Below, piece by piece: positions 1 to 5,573 of a stretch of DNA of 8,422 nt. Source of the stretch: Christensenella sp. UBA7584 (GTDB lineage: Bacteria; Bacillota; Clostridia; Christensenellales; UBA1242); contig DLKQ01000014.1 in assembly GCA_002477805.1 (NCBI GenBank), forward strand, positions 1 through 8,422, in the 5' to 3' direction. Every line of letters starts with the position of its first letter. Position 1 is the first letter of the stretch. The translations under genes were made by a program, and so were the position numbers. Under the pieces are notes generated by a model. The model had not been told where the DNA came from and searched no databases. It saw nothing but the letters and a program-made list of their open reading frames with translations.

Positions 1-1
1 A

Positions 2-94
2 ACAATTACAAGTGGAAAACAGGGTAATCAGCTTGTAAGTCAAGCAATATTTTATATAATAAAACAAAGTAAAGCGAGTATTAAATTGCTATGA
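2..94 (+). CDS. Possible C-terminal tail of a gene entering from the left edge
   Basis: One plus-strand frame is open from the window edge for 30 codons and closes with TGA at 92-94. The translated tail (ending ...QSKASIKLL) is polar and helix-like, rich in K, Q and S, as in cytoplasmic proteins, and the codons are AT-rich like the rest of the window. The other two plus-strand frames close within 38 bases. About 30 open codons can arise by chance at this AT content, so the call is weak. The family cannot be recognised from so short a piece. The next strong terminator-type hairpin lies about 240 bases downstream. Confidence 0.35.
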   Translation, partial: TITSGKQGNQLVSQAIFYIIKQSKASIKLL

Positions 95-331
95 TGTTTG
101 AACTGGTGATGCTTGGTATTTGTGATATAGTATTAACACCTTTTTCTAAAAGGGTCATCATTTATTGTTTTAACATTATCATAAATTATATCCAACATTT
201 TTACTTTACTGCTTTATTTTTGTATTGTAGTTATTATAAATCAAATTATAATCATATTCCGAGCAACCTAGCATTTTTTAGACATTTTTCAGTTTTACAC
301 ATAATACTTGTGATTAAAATATTTCATAATC

Positions 332-370
332 AAAAATAATAGGAAGAGTATATTTCTTCCTATTATTTTT
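332..370. terminator. Strong bidirectional terminator-type hairpin
   Basis: A perfect 15-bp inverted repeat (332-346 with 356-370) encloses a 9-base loop. The stem has a GC-containing head (AGGAAG/CTTCCT) and an A-run at its left base that pairs with a T-run at its right base. Transcripts from either direction would therefore end in a U-rich tract. It most likely ends transcription coming from the left edge. No minus-strand gene was found that would need it. Confidence 0.75.
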
Positions 371-429
371 ATTCTAAATTTTAATTTTAAATTTAAAAAA
401 TTAGTGTGTTAAGTAATATTACAGTACTC

Positions 430-449
430 CTATTTTAGAGCTAAAATAG
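430..449. repeat. 20-bp inverted repeat
   Basis: Arms CTATTTTAG and CTAAAATAG are separated by two bases and followed on the plus strand by a T-rich stretch (TGATTTTTCTTTT). It could be a weak terminator or a protein-binding palindrome. It has no gene close enough to suggest which, and AT-only palindromes arise readily in this DNA. Confidence 0.4.
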
Positions 450-488
450 TGATTTTTCTTTTCTTGTGAAAGTTGTTAACTGAGAGCG

Positions 489-510
489 AAATGAAATTCA
501 AATTTCATTT
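489..510. repeat. AT-rich inverted repeat
   Basis: Arms AAATGAAAT and ATTTCATTT (9 bp, perfect) enclose a 4-base loop and are followed by an AT-only stretch. With almost no GC pairs the hairpin would be weak. It may be a chance palindrome. Confidence 0.3.
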
Positions 511-854
511 ATAAAATTTTTATTTTACTATAAATCGCAATGCGATTATAACAACTATTATCCAAAATATTGCCATATAGCATATTATAGCACAAACGTG
601 TAAAAAAGTCAACAAAGGCGGTTTTGTGGTTGTGTTTGTCGCAAGAGATAGACTCCTAAAAACTATTAGCCTACCAAGAAATGTTAGACAAAATAAAATG
701 ATTTTTGCCAATCAGTTATAATTAGCTTTTGGAGAAAAGATAAAAAGAAAGGCAAAACATAAACAGAAAATTTGTTTAATCGTTAACACTTTAGCGAATA
801 CAAAAGAAGCTCTATTATGAAAAATTGTTCTTGAATAAAATTTTTGTTCTTAAG

Positions 855-1298
855 TTATTCGCTTTTTAAATTGTTATTTTCATCTGAAAGCTTGTTTTCA
901 AGTTGCTCTTGCGTGGGGGGTTCGAGTTGTTTACGTGCTGAAACAAAGGCAATTATTGCACATATGGCAAATGTAACTACAAGGATAATGTTCACCCAAA
1001 AAGCTAAAATATTTCCAGCAATAATACCTAATACTACAACAATTAGGATATTTACCAAACTGCAGACTGAAAACAAGATGCCCGAAATTTTAGACTTGAA
1101 GAAACAAAAAACTAATGCTACAATTGAAACAATTATGCAAGCAATAAGTGCAAAAAATGCGATAAAAAATACATTTACCATTTCAGCGTTAAAGGAAAAA
1201 AGAATTCCTATCGCTAAGGTGTAATAAGCCCAAACCCCACAGCCCAATGTGCTAATTAGTCCTAAGATGAATGACGAAATACTTTTTGTTTTTTCCAT
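855..1298 (-). CDS. Small four-helix membrane protein, function unknown
   Basis: This encodes a 147-residue protein with four hydrophobic segments at roughly residues 8-36, 42-68, 69-93 and 98-120. It has a short Lys-rich N-terminus (MEKTK) and an acidic, hydrophilic C-terminal tail of about 25 residues (124-147). There is no signal-peptide cleavage site, so it should sit in the cytoplasmic membrane, probably with both ends inside. The frame is open further upstream to 1352, but the ATG at 1298 is chosen. It has AGGGAG at 1307-1312 with 8-base spacing, and the promoter at 1321-1349 would leave any earlier start outside the transcript. No catalytic motif is visible. It resembles the many small Firmicute membrane proteins of the DUF4064/DUF4190 type only in general layout, and I do not assign it to a family. 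It appears monocistronic, and no clear terminator follows. Confidence 0.8.
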   Translation of the reverse strand: MEKTKSISSFILGLISTLGCGVWAYYTLAIGILFSFNAEMVNVFFIAFFALIACIIVSIVALVFCFFKSKISGILFSVCSLVNILIVVVLGIIAGNILAFWVNIILVVTFAICAIIAFVSARKQLEPPTQEQLENKLSDENNNLKSE

Positions 1299-1320
1299 AA
1301 AATTTTCTCCCTTAATTTTT

Positions 1321-1349
1321 ATTCTAGCAAATATATTTTTATTTTGCAA
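1321..1349 (-). promoter_or_regulatory. Sigma-A-type promoter of the four-helix membrane protein
   Basis: On the minus strand, TTGCAA (1344-1349) is followed after 17 bases by TAGAAT (1321-1326). A TGC directly upstream of the -10 makes an extended -10 box. Transcription would start near 1314, immediately before the ribosome-binding site at 1307-1312, giving a leader of only about 16 bases. This supports the ATG at 1298 as the start. Confidence 0.65.
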
Positions 1350-1678
1350 CAAACTACTAAAAATATTATCAAGATTTTTGAATTGAACGAATGGCCTAAT
1401 GTAAACTCCAATGGATAATGTAAAAACAAAAATTTAAGCGTAAACAAAAATTGTATTGGTGGACTACAAAAAATTGTCTAAAATCAATAAAAATAATTTG
1501 TGTGGGTTAAAGAATGTGTAATATATCTTGGCTGTTTGCACTATTACCCTAAATTTACACTTTCTAAAGCTTTGTAGCTATAATGAATAACTTTTCTTGT
1601 GTGCCTTTACACTACAAAATGTATGAATGAGATTTTAACTGCATAGGCGATTTTTTTACACAAACAGCCTCATTATTG
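1350..1678. other. Non-coding stretch with a distant inverted repeat
   Basis: No gene is seen in about 330 bases. A perfect 9-bp inverted repeat, GGCTGTTTG (1530-1538) and CAAACAGCC (1661-1669), encloses 122 bases. The enclosed DNA contains smaller complementary pieces, such as AGCT-TTGT-AGCT near 1569-1580 and GTGT/ACAC near 1600-1613. The repeat is relatively GC-rich for this region. It could frame a folded RNA, but I cannot match it to a known RNA family. Confidence 0.35.
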
Positions 1679-1707
1679 TTGACTTTTTAGTGCTAAGTGT
1701 TTATAAT
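1679..1707 (+). promoter_or_regulatory. Near-consensus sigma-A promoter upstream of the AbrB-ABC operon
   Basis: TTGACT (1679-1684) and a perfect TATAAT (1702-1707) are separated by exactly 17 bases, the best match to consensus in the left half of the window. A transcript from about 1714 would first pass the broken small frame at 1838-1938 and then reach the AbrB gene at 2023 after a leader of about 310 bases. It may be the main promoter of the operon, or the old promoter of the decayed small gene. Confidence 0.65.
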
Positions 1708-1837
1708 AGTAAGAAAAGTAAGACAAGACTTTTTAATTCTGCTATTTTTATACTTTTTGATTAAAAACAAAAGCATTAAATCGGGCACATTATTAAATTA
1801 AACCTAATTTTAAACCGATTTTAAAAGGAAGTGTTTT

Positions 1838-1938
1838 ATCAAGTCAAAAATAGATTATGAAGGGGGGTTGAGGCCAAAATTGCTCTTGATAATGATAAAA
1901 AGCAACTAGTTATAGCGAGATTTGATTTTAAAAAGTAA
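1838..1938 (+). pseudogene. Remnant of a small (about 33-residue) gene broken at a G6 tract
   Basis: A good ribosome-binding site, AAGGAAG (1825-1831), sits 6 bases before ATC at 1838, where an ATG would be expected. From there the frame reads (I)KSKIDYEGG up to a run of six Gs at 1862-1867. Past the run, the frame one base back continues as VEAKIALDNDKKQLVIAR and FDFKK, then TAA at 1936-1938. Joining the two halves needs one extra G and gives a coherent, charged, strand-like peptide. The unshifted frame gives an unlikely sequence ending in TAG. Two lesions, a non-standard start and a frameshift, suggest decay. A sequencing error in the G run plus a rare start, or slippage at the tract, are alternatives. 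The family is not recognised. It lies between the strong promoter at 1679 and the AbrB operon, so it may once have been the operon's first gene. Confidence 0.4.
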
Positions 1939-1973
1939 ATATAAACGAATAACAAGACAAAAGTATTTACAAA

Positions 1974-1989
1974 TTTGATAAAATTCAAA
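1974..1989 (+). promoter_or_regulatory. Candidate proximal promoter and operator of the AbrB-ABC operon
   Basis: TAAAAT (1979-1984), preceded by TGA to make an extended -10, is flanked exactly by the inverted repeat TTTGA/TCAAA (1974-1978 and 1985-1989). No good -35 is present (AGACAA near 1955-1960 at best). A protein binding the repeat would cover the -10. GTAAAT or its complement also occurs at 1935-1940, 1965-1970 and 1993-1998, about 28-30 bases apart. Because AbrB-family proteins often bind AT-rich DNA near their own genes, this is a plausible autoregulatory site. The assignment is inference. Confidence 0.35.
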
Positions 1990-2022
1990 AAAGTAAATTT
2001 TAAAAAATAAAAGGAGAATGAT

Positions 2023-2235
2023 GTGGAAAACAAAAAGTTTATTTGGACAACAAAAGTGAGTTCCAAGGGGCAAATTGTTTTGCCGAAAGAGGCACGAGAA
2101 GTTTTCGATATAAAAGAGGGTGACACGCTCATTATTTTAGGTGATACCGAAAAAGGAATGGCACTTGCAAAGTATGATGAGTATCTAAAATTTGCGGAAG
2201 CAATTTTTAAGGCAAATGGAGGTAATAATGATTAA
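2023..2235 (+). CDS. AbrB/MazE/SpoVT-family transcriptional regulator
   Basis: This 70-residue protein has a SpoVT-AbrB swapped-hairpin DNA-binding domain at about residues 8-52. The diagnostic run is TTKVSSKGQIVLPKEAREVF followed by DIKEGDTLIIL. The short C-terminal helix (about 51-66) could help in dimerisation. Proteins of this fold dimerise through interleaved beta hairpins and bind AT-rich operators. They serve as transition-state regulators or antitoxins. Here no toxin gene is adjacent. Instead the gene overlaps an ABC exporter ATPase by 8 bases, so a local regulator of that exporter is the likely role. The start is GTG: AAGGAG at 2011-2016 stands 6 bases upstream, whereas the nearby ATGs at 2018 and 2021 are in another frame. 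Length and domain are complete. Autoregulation is inferred from its position as first gene in the operon. Confidence 0.92.
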   Translation: MENKKFIWTTKVSSKGQIVLPKEAREVFDIKEGDTLIILGDTEKGMALAKYDEYLKFAEAIFKANGGNND

Positions 2236-2941
2236 CCTAGAAAATATTACAAAAAAGTATGGGAAATTTGTTGCTCTTTGCGATGTAAATTTGACTATTG
2301 AAGATGGCAAGTGTTTTGCTCTTTTGGGTCTTAATGGAGCAGGGAAAACTACTTTACTCAACATTCTTTCAACGCAAACGACTCAAACTAGCGGAACTGC
2401 TAATTTAAATGGCTTTGATGTAATTAAAAATAGAGAAGAGGTTCGAAAAATTATCAACATTTCTCCGCAAGAAACAGCAGTTGCAAAAAATTTGACTGTA
2501 AAAGAAAATTTGGAGCTTGTGGCAACCCTTTATGATGTAAAAGGTAAAGAAAACAAGATTGAAAAACTTTTACAAGAATTTAATCTACGCGAAAAACAAG
2601 ATATTTTATGCAAAAAACTCAGTGGTGGGCAAATGAGAAGGGTGAGTCTGGCTCTGGCGATTTTAACAGACCCGAAAATTCTATTTTTAGATGAACCAAC
2701 ACTAGGACTTGATGTAAAAGCAAGAAAAATTTTGTGGCAGGAAATTGAAAAATTAAAAGGAAGAATGACAATTATTTTAACCACGCATTATCTTGAAGAG
2801 GTGGAGAACCTCGCTGATGAAATCGGTATTATCAGCAAGGGAAAAATTAAAATTGTTGGAACTCTTGATGAGATTAAAAGCAAAACAAATTCTGAAACTT
2901 TAGAACAAGCTTTTCTAAAATTGTCCGAGGAGGAAGTATGA
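2228..2941 (+). CDS. ABC transporter ATP-binding protein (ABC-2/DrrA-CcmA type)
   Basis: This is a 237-residue nucleotide-binding subunit that hydrolyses ATP to drive the membrane partner encoded next. All family motifs are intact: Walker A GLNGAGKT (residues 34-41), Q-loop Gln81 in SPQE, signature LSGGQ (131-135), Walker B ILFLDEP (151-157), D-loop GLD (160-162) and switch His187. The order and the GLNGAGKTT form match the drug-export/ABC-2 group (DrrA, CcmA, NatA). The frame is open 36 bases further upstream, but ATG 2228 is chosen because GGAGGT at 2218-2223 lies just before it and the N-terminus MINLENITKKYG is the usual one. It overlaps the regulator by 8 bases and the permease by 4 (ATGA), so translation is probably coupled. 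The substrate is unknown: drugs, peptides, lipids or ions are all possible for this group. Confidence 0.95.
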   Translation: MINLENITKKYGKFVALCDVNLTIEDGKCFALLGLNGAGKTTLLNILSTQTTQTSGTANLNGFDVIKNREEVRKIINISPQETAVAKNLTVKENLELVATLYDVKGKENKIEKLLQEFNLREKQDILCKKLSGGQMRRVSLALAILTDPKILFLDEPTLGLDVKARKILWQEIEKLKGRMTIILTTHYLEEVENLADEIGIISKGKIKIVGTLDEIKSKTNSETLEQAFLKLSEEEV

Positions 2942-3663
2942 AAATTTTTACGCTCGCGAAAAGAAATTTAAAAGAGATGCTCCGTGACCCACTTAGTACT
3001 GTTTTTTGTTTAATTTTTCCACTTGTTATGCTTGTTTTAATGAGTGTAATTTTTTCTAGTATGGAATATGTGCCTGAAAATTTTAAAATTACAAGCTATG
3101 CGTCTGGAATTTGTGTTTTTGGTTTTACTTTTACTTCACTAATGGTTGCACTACAAATTACTTCTGACAAAAATACTTCTTTCATAAAGAGAATCAATAT
3201 TTCGCCTATAAAAAAATCTACTTATCTTTTTAGTTTTTTCTTTTCGGCTTTACCTGTGACCATTGCTCAAATTTTAATTTTTTATGTTGTCGCTTTGTGT
3301 TTTGGTTTCCCTTTTGATGGAAATTTCTTTCTCTCAATCTTGTATTTGTTGCCTTCTGCTTGCCTTTATATCGTAATAGGGATACTAATTGGTTCAATTT
3401 GTAAAAATGAAAAACAGACAGGACCAATTTCTTCAATCTTTGTTTCACTTGCAGGTATTCTCGGGGGCGTGTTTATGCCAATTTCTACTTTTTCGGGTGC
3501 TTTTAAAACTTTTGTTGATATTTTGCCATTTTCACATTCTGTTTTGATTGCGAGTGAAGTTCATACAGCTGGCGTAAGTGCAATTTATCCTCATATTTTG
3601 TGGATTTTGGGTTATACTTTGCTGTTTGCTCTACTAGTTGTTTTGATTGAAAGAAAAAAATAA
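2938..3663 (+). CDS. ABC-2 type transporter permease
   Basis: This 241-residue integral membrane subunit has six predicted helices at about residues 20-40, 52-73, 96-121, 131-153, 163-184 and 217-237. The N-terminus (AKRNLKEMLRDPLST) is the amphipathic region typical of ABC-2 permeases before helix 1. GGVFMPISTF (176-185) followed by the FVDILPFSHSV stretch (192-202) matches the conserved end of the ABC2_membrane domain. It should dimerise in the cytoplasmic membrane and pair with two copies of the ATPase encoded just upstream. The start codon overlaps the ATPase stop as ATGA, with GGAGG at 2929-2933. Length is normal for the family and the frame is intact. It is the last gene of the operon, with a terminator about 70 bases downstream. 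Export is the usual direction for this class, but no motif reveals the cargo. Confidence 0.93.
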   Translation: MKIFTLAKRNLKEMLRDPLSTVFCLIFPLVMLVLMSVIFSSMEYVPENFKITSYASGICVFGFTFTSLMVALQITSDKNTSFIKRINISPIKKSTYLFSFFFSALPVTIAQILIFYVVALCFGFPFDGNFFLSILYLLPSACLYIVIGILIGSICKNEKQTGPISSIFVSLAGILGGVFMPISTFSGAFKTFVDILPFSHSVLIASEVHTAGVSAIYPHILWILGYTLLFALLVVLIERKK

Positions 3664-3733
3664 TCTTTGAAATTTGACAAAAGATATTTGTTGTAGCACG
3701 TTTTACCAAGTTACACTGTTGGGTTTATTATAA

Positions 3734-3766
3734 AAAAGTGAACAATTCTGTTCACTTTTCTTAATT
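3734..3766. terminator. Bidirectional terminator between convergent genes
   Basis: A perfect 10-bp stem (AAAAGTGAAC 3734-3743, GTTCACTTTT 3750-3759) with a 6-base loop is followed by CTTAATTCTGTTTT on the plus strand. On the minus strand it is followed by the complement of the A-run, a six-U tract. It ends the AbrB-ABC operon and probably also stops minus-strand transcripts from the gene at 3977-5290, for which no nearer terminator is visible. Confidence 0.8.
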
Positions 3767-3976
3767 CTGTTTTATTATACGAAAATATCTGTTAAATTTA
3801 GTTTGAGTGTAAATTTTATTTAAAATTAATTTTTATTTCAAATTAGTTTTAGATTAAACTAAAATTAGCTTACAAGCGTTTACTTAACTTTTCAAAAAAG
3901 GTGGTAAGTGAGTTATATTTTGGGGGCAATTAGAATTACGCTTTAATTTGAAACATTATTTCTTGATTATTTATTT

Positions 3977-5290
3977 TTAGAGCGAAGGCCCTTCCTGTTC
4001 CTTTTTGTTTTCGTCATTGTTCCAACTTCTAAATCCCATTAAGTCTTTGGATTGTTGTGAATTTAGTCTTTGAATATATTTTGCTTTTACATATCTACTA
4101 TCTGTAATTTCGGTATTTGTGCTGATTGATTGATGAGATGGGGTATAAGGGCTTAAAAGTTTCTTTTTGGCATCATCTTTTTTCTTGTCTTTTTTCTTGT
4201 CCTTTTTACCTCCACCACCACCCTTTTTACCTCCACCGCCACCACCGCCTCCTGCGCTTTTGGATTTTGATGCGACTTTTTTCTTTGGTGGAGCTCCTAC
4301 TGCGACTTTGCCTTTTCCACTAGGAACAAGCATTTCGGAAATGGTTACGCCCTTGCCTTCTACAAGGTTGATTTGGGCTTGCTTTGTTTCCTTTACTTTT
4401 TCATCTGATTTAATTTTTTCGCTTATTTCTCTTGTTGTTAGAAGATATTTGCTGTTCAAGCTTCCCATTAAAATGTCGTAAGCTGGCATACTCTGCGCAA
4501 CTTCAGGATTAGCTTCAAGAATTGATGTTAAAAGTTCGTTTAGTGCCCTAAATTTGTTTTTGTCCATTAGAAAAAACTTTTCAAGTTGAACTCTTTTTTT
4601 GTTGAACTCACTGAGAATAATTGCACCTTGTGGAATTTCGTTTAAAATTTGAACTCTTTTATTAAAATAGCTTTCTTCTAATCCAAGATATTTTTCTTTA
4701 GAAGCCAGTTTTACTGCGTGTAGATAATCATATCTTGCATCAATAAATTTTGCTGGGCCTTTTAGTGCACCTTCTGAATCATCACTTTCTTTTTCAACAA
4801 AATGAAATGCTTTTAGTGCGTTTTCGTAAAAAAATTCATCAAATTTGAAATTGTAAAATCCCACAACAGTCGAGATAGTGTTTTTAATGTAACCATTTAC
4901 TTTAGAAATGGTTTCGTTTAGTGATAAAAGAGCTGTTTGTGTGTTGTTTTCTTTGTTTACTGGTTCAAATTTTAAAGTGAAATTAAAAATTGTTCCATCT
5001 TTGTAATCTGTCTTAGCAGTACACTCAGTATCAGATTTTTTAACAATAACCTTTTTTAAGGCAATGAGTTCTTCTAAAATACTGTATGAAATTTTGTAAT
5101 TTCCATTTTCGTCAAAATTGCCAAGGAGATTATTGTTTACTGTTTCGTACTTACGCGAAGCTTTCAAAAGTGCAATTTCGGTGGAATTTCGGGTATAACC
5201 AAACTCGCTATCCTCACGAATATATTTTTCGTCTGAACTTGTCTGACTAGCATTGCTAGTTTTATTTTCTAGGTTGTTTTCATTTTCCAT
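3977..5290 (-). CDS. Unknown 437-residue protein with Gly/Lys-rich low-complexity segment
   Basis: I do not recognise this family. The protein has no signal peptide or membrane helix and should be cytoplasmic. Residues 1-30 are polar and probably disordered, and residues 35-300 look like a folded, mainly helical domain (for example 200-265, rich in K, E and L). From about 334 the chain becomes low-complexity: Lys/Ser, then eight Gly (347-354), KK, five Gly (357-361), and a KKDK-type stretch to 377. A 60-residue tail follows, ending in EQEGPSL. The basic segment could bind nucleic acid or an acidic surface, but that is inference. The start is ATG 5290: GGAGGT (5301-5306) lies 10 bases upstream. 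In-frame ATGs at 5308 and 5347 are unlikely, because the promoter at 5319-5347 would exclude the latter and leave almost no leader for the former. The gene ends with tandem TAA codons and stands alone, convergent to the ABC operon. Confidence 0.85.
   Translation of the reverse strand: MENENNLENKTSNASQTSSDEKYIREDSEFGYTRNSTEIALLKASRKYETVNNNLLGNFDENGNYKISYSILEELIALKKVIVKKSDTECTAKTDYKDGTIFNFTLKFEPVNKENNTQTALLSLNETISKVNGYIKNTISTVVGFYNFKFDEFFYENALKAFHFVEKESDDSEGALKGPAKFIDARYDYLHAVKLASKEKYLGLEESYFNKRVQILNEIPQGAIILSEFNKKRVQLEKFFLMDKNKFRALNELLTSILEANPEVAQSMPAYDILMGSLNSKYLLTTREISEKIKSDEKVKETKQAQINLVEGKGVTISEMLVPSGKGKVAVGAPPKKKVASKSKSAGGGGGGGGKKGGGGGKKDKKKDKKKDDAKKKLLSPYTPSHQSISTNTEITDSRYVKAKYIQRLNSQQSKDLMGFRSWNNDENKKEQEGPSL
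4177..4237. repeat. Short tandem repeats encoding the Lys/Asp and Gly/Lys segments
   Basis: CTTTTTTCTTGT occurs twice in tandem (4177-4188 and 4189-4200), encoding KKDK-type repeats on the minus strand. CCTTTTTACCTCCACC then occurs at 4201-4216 and again at 4222-4237, a 21-base period encoding GGGKK-type units. All periods are multiples of three, so copy-number change would lengthen or shorten the protein without breaking its frame. Confidence 0.75.
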
Positions 5291-5318
5291 ACTGAGTCGC
5301 ACCTCCATAATTTTACTT

Positions 5319-5347
5319 ATTCTAGCACAAATTACAAAAATTCGCAA
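5319..5347 (-). promoter_or_regulatory. Sigma-A-type promoter of the Gly/Lys-rich protein gene
   Basis: On the minus strand, TTGCGA (5342-5347) and TAGAAT (5319-5324) are separated by 17 bases, with TGC just before the -10. The extended -10 TGCTAGAAT is identical to that of the membrane protein gene at 855-1298. Transcription would begin near 5312, giving a leader of about 22 bases to the ATG at 5290. Confidence 0.65.
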
Positions 5348-5365
5348 ACAAAAAGTATTAAATTG

Positions 5366-5398
5366 TTTTAAATTATATAAAATTCTTGTAATTTAAAA
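5366..5398. repeat. AT-only inverted repeat in the divergent spacer
   Basis: Perfect 10-bp arms (TTTTAAATTA 5366-5375, TAATTTAAAA 5389-5398) flank 13 bases, followed by five Ts on the plus strand. It lies between the divergent promoters at 5319-5347 and 5525-5553. It could be a binding site, but the absence of GC pairs makes chance a real alternative. The rest of 5399-5520 shows nothing I can name. Confidence 0.3.
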
Positions 5399-5524
5399 TT
5401 TTTGTGAATAAGATTGGGGTTTGTTGAAATTTTGATGAGCAAACAATTTTTAAGTTATAGCAAAAGAATTAAATTTTGTTTAATTAAAAAATTTATTTTT
5501 ATCGTAAGTTTTTGTTTTCTATTG

Positions 5525-5553
5525 TTGAAAAATCTAGTTATTTATGTTATAAT
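5525..5553 (+). promoter_or_regulatory. Consensus-like promoter of the lipoprotein gene
   Basis: TTGAAA (5525-5530), a 17-base spacer and a perfect TATAAT (5548-5553) preceded by TGT make a strong extended -10 promoter. Transcription would start around 5560, at the ribosome-binding site AAGGAG (5560-5565), so the leader is only about 14 bases. Strong constitutive expression is expected unless a repressor acts here. Confidence 0.75.
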
Positions 5554-5573
5554 AATATTAAGGAGAAAGTGGT

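Larger units (their letters stand above)
95..854. other. Gene-poor AT-rich stretch
   Basis: No convincing gene is seen here. An 82-codon frame at 91-339 starts in an ATGA overlap with the possible tail upstream. It lacks a ribosome-binding site, encodes a Phe/Ile/Tyr-rich string typical of translated AT-rich spacer, and runs into a terminator stem. A 63-codon minus-strand frame at 520-711 could only start at TTG and also lacks a ribosome-binding site. The stretch contains the hairpin at 332-370 and the inverted repeats at 430-449 and 489-510. The rest shows nothing I can name. Confidence 0.5.

Noticed and set aside
91..339. 82-codon plus-strand frame as a gene
   Set aside because: It has no ribosome-binding site, has a composition typical of translated AT-rich spacer, and stops inside a terminator stem. 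The ATGA overlap with the upstream frame is the only point in favour.
520..711. 63-codon hydrophobic minus-strand frame
   Set aside because: The only upstream start is TTG, with no Shine-Dalgarno sequence and no recognisable family. Hydrophobic strings are expected from AT-rich DNA.
793..863. 8-bp inverted repeat AGCGAATA/TATTCGCT as a terminator for the four-helix membrane gene
   Set aside because: The arms are about 55 bases apart, one lies in the coding end, and no U-tract follows.
844..1224. 126-codon plus-strand frame
   Set aside because: It lies opposite the four-helix membrane protein, which has a good ribosome-binding site and promoter. It is an antisense shadow.
1839..2132. 97-codon minus-strand frame
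   Set aside because: It overlaps the AbrB gene and its leader in antisense, with a Phe/Leu-rich spacer-like composition and no start signals.
2023..2235. Toxin-antitoxin module based on the AbrB/MazE-like protein
   Set aside because: No toxin-like gene (MazF, PIN or similar) is adjacent. The overlapping gene is an ABC ATPase with all motifs intact.
4177..4237. CRISPR-like array
   Set aside because: The short periodic units are contiguous codon repeats inside a gene, without spacers of unique sequence.
4167..4481. Proline/histidine-rich plus-strand frames opposite the Gly/Lys tract
   Set aside because: They are antisense translations of the Gly/Lys low-complexity repeats, without ribosome-binding sites.
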